From an uncultured Blautia sp. (GTDB lineage Bacteria > Bacillota > Clostridia > Lachnospirales > Lachnospiraceae): a DNA stretch of 5,616 nucleotides. Within the stretch, counting starts at the first letter, position 1. Every line of letters begins with the position of its first letter. Both the position numbers and the translations under genes were made by a program. The stretch is from assembly GCA_938028845.1 (NCBI GenBank), contig CALIZJ010000256.1, forward strand, positions 1-5,616, written 5' to 3'. The notes beneath the pieces were generated by a model, which was given only the letters and a program-made list of their open reading frames with translations, was not told where the DNA came from and ran no database searches. This document shows, one piece after another, positions 5,477 through 5,616 of the stretch.

Positions 5477-5497
5477 GGCGGACGATTTGACGTTTAC
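5477..5497. repeat. Outer element right terminal inverted repeat
   Basis: This is the partner of 33-53. Read inward on the minus strand it starts GTAAACGTCAAATCGTCCG. It lies about 70 bases upstream of the outer tnpA start, which is the normal IS66 arrangement. Confidence 0.95.
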
Positions 5498-5505
5498 TGA
5501 TGAAA
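5498..5505. repeat. Target-site duplication of the outer element, right copy
   Basis: TGATGAAA directly follows the outer right end and matches 25-32 exactly. It includes an in-frame ATG (5500-5502) of the interrupted gene. Confidence 0.96.
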
Positions 5506-5616
5506 GATAAGACGGCAAATGATAATTATTATTTGCTGACAATGGCCGCACTGGCGCAGGAACTCCGCTTCCGCCAGACCGACCATAAAGCAAAGGTTAC
5601 CCTTGCGGCAGGATTG
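5498..5616 (+). pseudogene. Interrupted ParM/StbA-family actin-like gene, downstream fragment
   Basis: This is the continuation of the gene broken at 25-32, and it is open to the end of the window. From 5506 it encodes 37 codons beginning DKTANDNYYLLTMAALAQEL and ending VTLAAGL. In the ParM/StbA family this stretch precedes a Pro-Leu-Thr-containing segment, which would lie beyond the window. An in-frame ATG at 5500-5502, formed by the target duplication itself, could in principle restart translation, but no convincing ribosome binding site precedes it because the upstream bases are the IS terminal repeat. A restarted product would lack the N-terminal phosphate-binding loop expected in actin folds, so function is unlikely. 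The family assignment is an inference from motif pattern; the frame continuity across the duplication is directly visible. Confidence 0.7.

Larger units (their letters stand above)
33..5497 (-). mobile_element. Outer IS66-family insertion sequence, carrying a second IS66 element
   Basis: This is a complete IS66-type element bounded by inverted repeats at 33-53 and 5477-5497 and flanked by the identical 8-bp duplications TGATGAAA. Eight-base target duplications and ends beginning GTAA are characteristic of IS66. It encodes tnpA, tnpB and tnpC on the minus strand. It measures 5465 bp here because the inner element (2665 bp) and its 8-bp duplication are inserted near the tnpC end; the ancestral length would be 2792 bp, within the usual IS66 range. 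Its left end (33-119) is now separated from the rest of tnpC. Both ends and all catalytic residues are intact, so it may still transpose as a composite unit. Exact flanking repeats point to insertion without later rearrangement. Confidence 0.96.

Noticed and set aside
33..5497. Composite transposon carrying passenger genes
   Set aside because: The ends belong to one outer IS and the extra DNA is another complete IS. Every gene present is a transposition gene, with no cargo.
1..5616. CRISPR array, tRNA/rRNA, or a new defence system
   Set aside because: No regularly spaced direct repeats, no cloverleaf or rRNA-like sequence, and no genes other than the two IS66 sets and the broken flank were found. 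Everything larger than 300 bases is explained.

Overview
This window is one IS66-family insertion sequence nested inside another, and the outer copy interrupts a gene that looks like a plasmid-segregation actin (ParM/StbA family). Strong purine-rich ribosome binding sites, balanced base composition and the style of the IS66 proteins suggest a gut-type Firmicute (Clostridia, for example Lachnospiraceae or Oscillospiraceae). The host name is an inference. The interrupted parM-like gene suggests that the backbone is a plasmid or integrative/conjugative element.

Layout. Bases 1-32 and 5498-5616 are the two halves of the interrupted gene. They are joined by an exact 8-bp target duplication (TGATGAAA at 25-32 and 5498-5505). 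The outer element spans 33-5497 and has 21-bp terminal inverted repeats matching at 19 positions. Its genes read on the minus strand: tnpA (5407-5012), tnpB (5019-4663) and tnpC (4387-2777). The inner element spans 120-2784 and has perfect 25-bp terminal inverted repeats, flanked by its own exact 8-bp duplication (GTTCTTTC at 112-119 and 2785-2792). Its genes are also on the minus strand: tnpA (2700-2356), tnpB (2363-2010) and tnpC (1863-193). Without the inner copy and one duplication, the outer element would be 2792 bp; the inner one is 2665 bp.

How it works together. Each element carries the usual IS66 set: TnpC, the DDE transposase, plus the accessory proteins TnpA and TnpB. In both, tnpA and tnpB overlap by the same eight bases, ATGCTTGA. 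The inner element landed 11 codons before the end of the outer tnpC. Its terminal repeat supplies an in-frame TAG, so the outer transposase loses only its last 11 residues and gains two. All catalytic residues remain, and the 5465-bp composite keeps both outer ends, so it may still move as a unit. All six genes are collinear, so readthrough from the outer element into the inner one is possible.

I see no RNA gene, CRISPR array, passenger gene or unfamiliar defence system. The points of interest are the precise nested architecture, the IS-supplied stop codon, the outer TnpC lacking the zinc-finger cysteines, the shared terminal motif, and the parM-like target.
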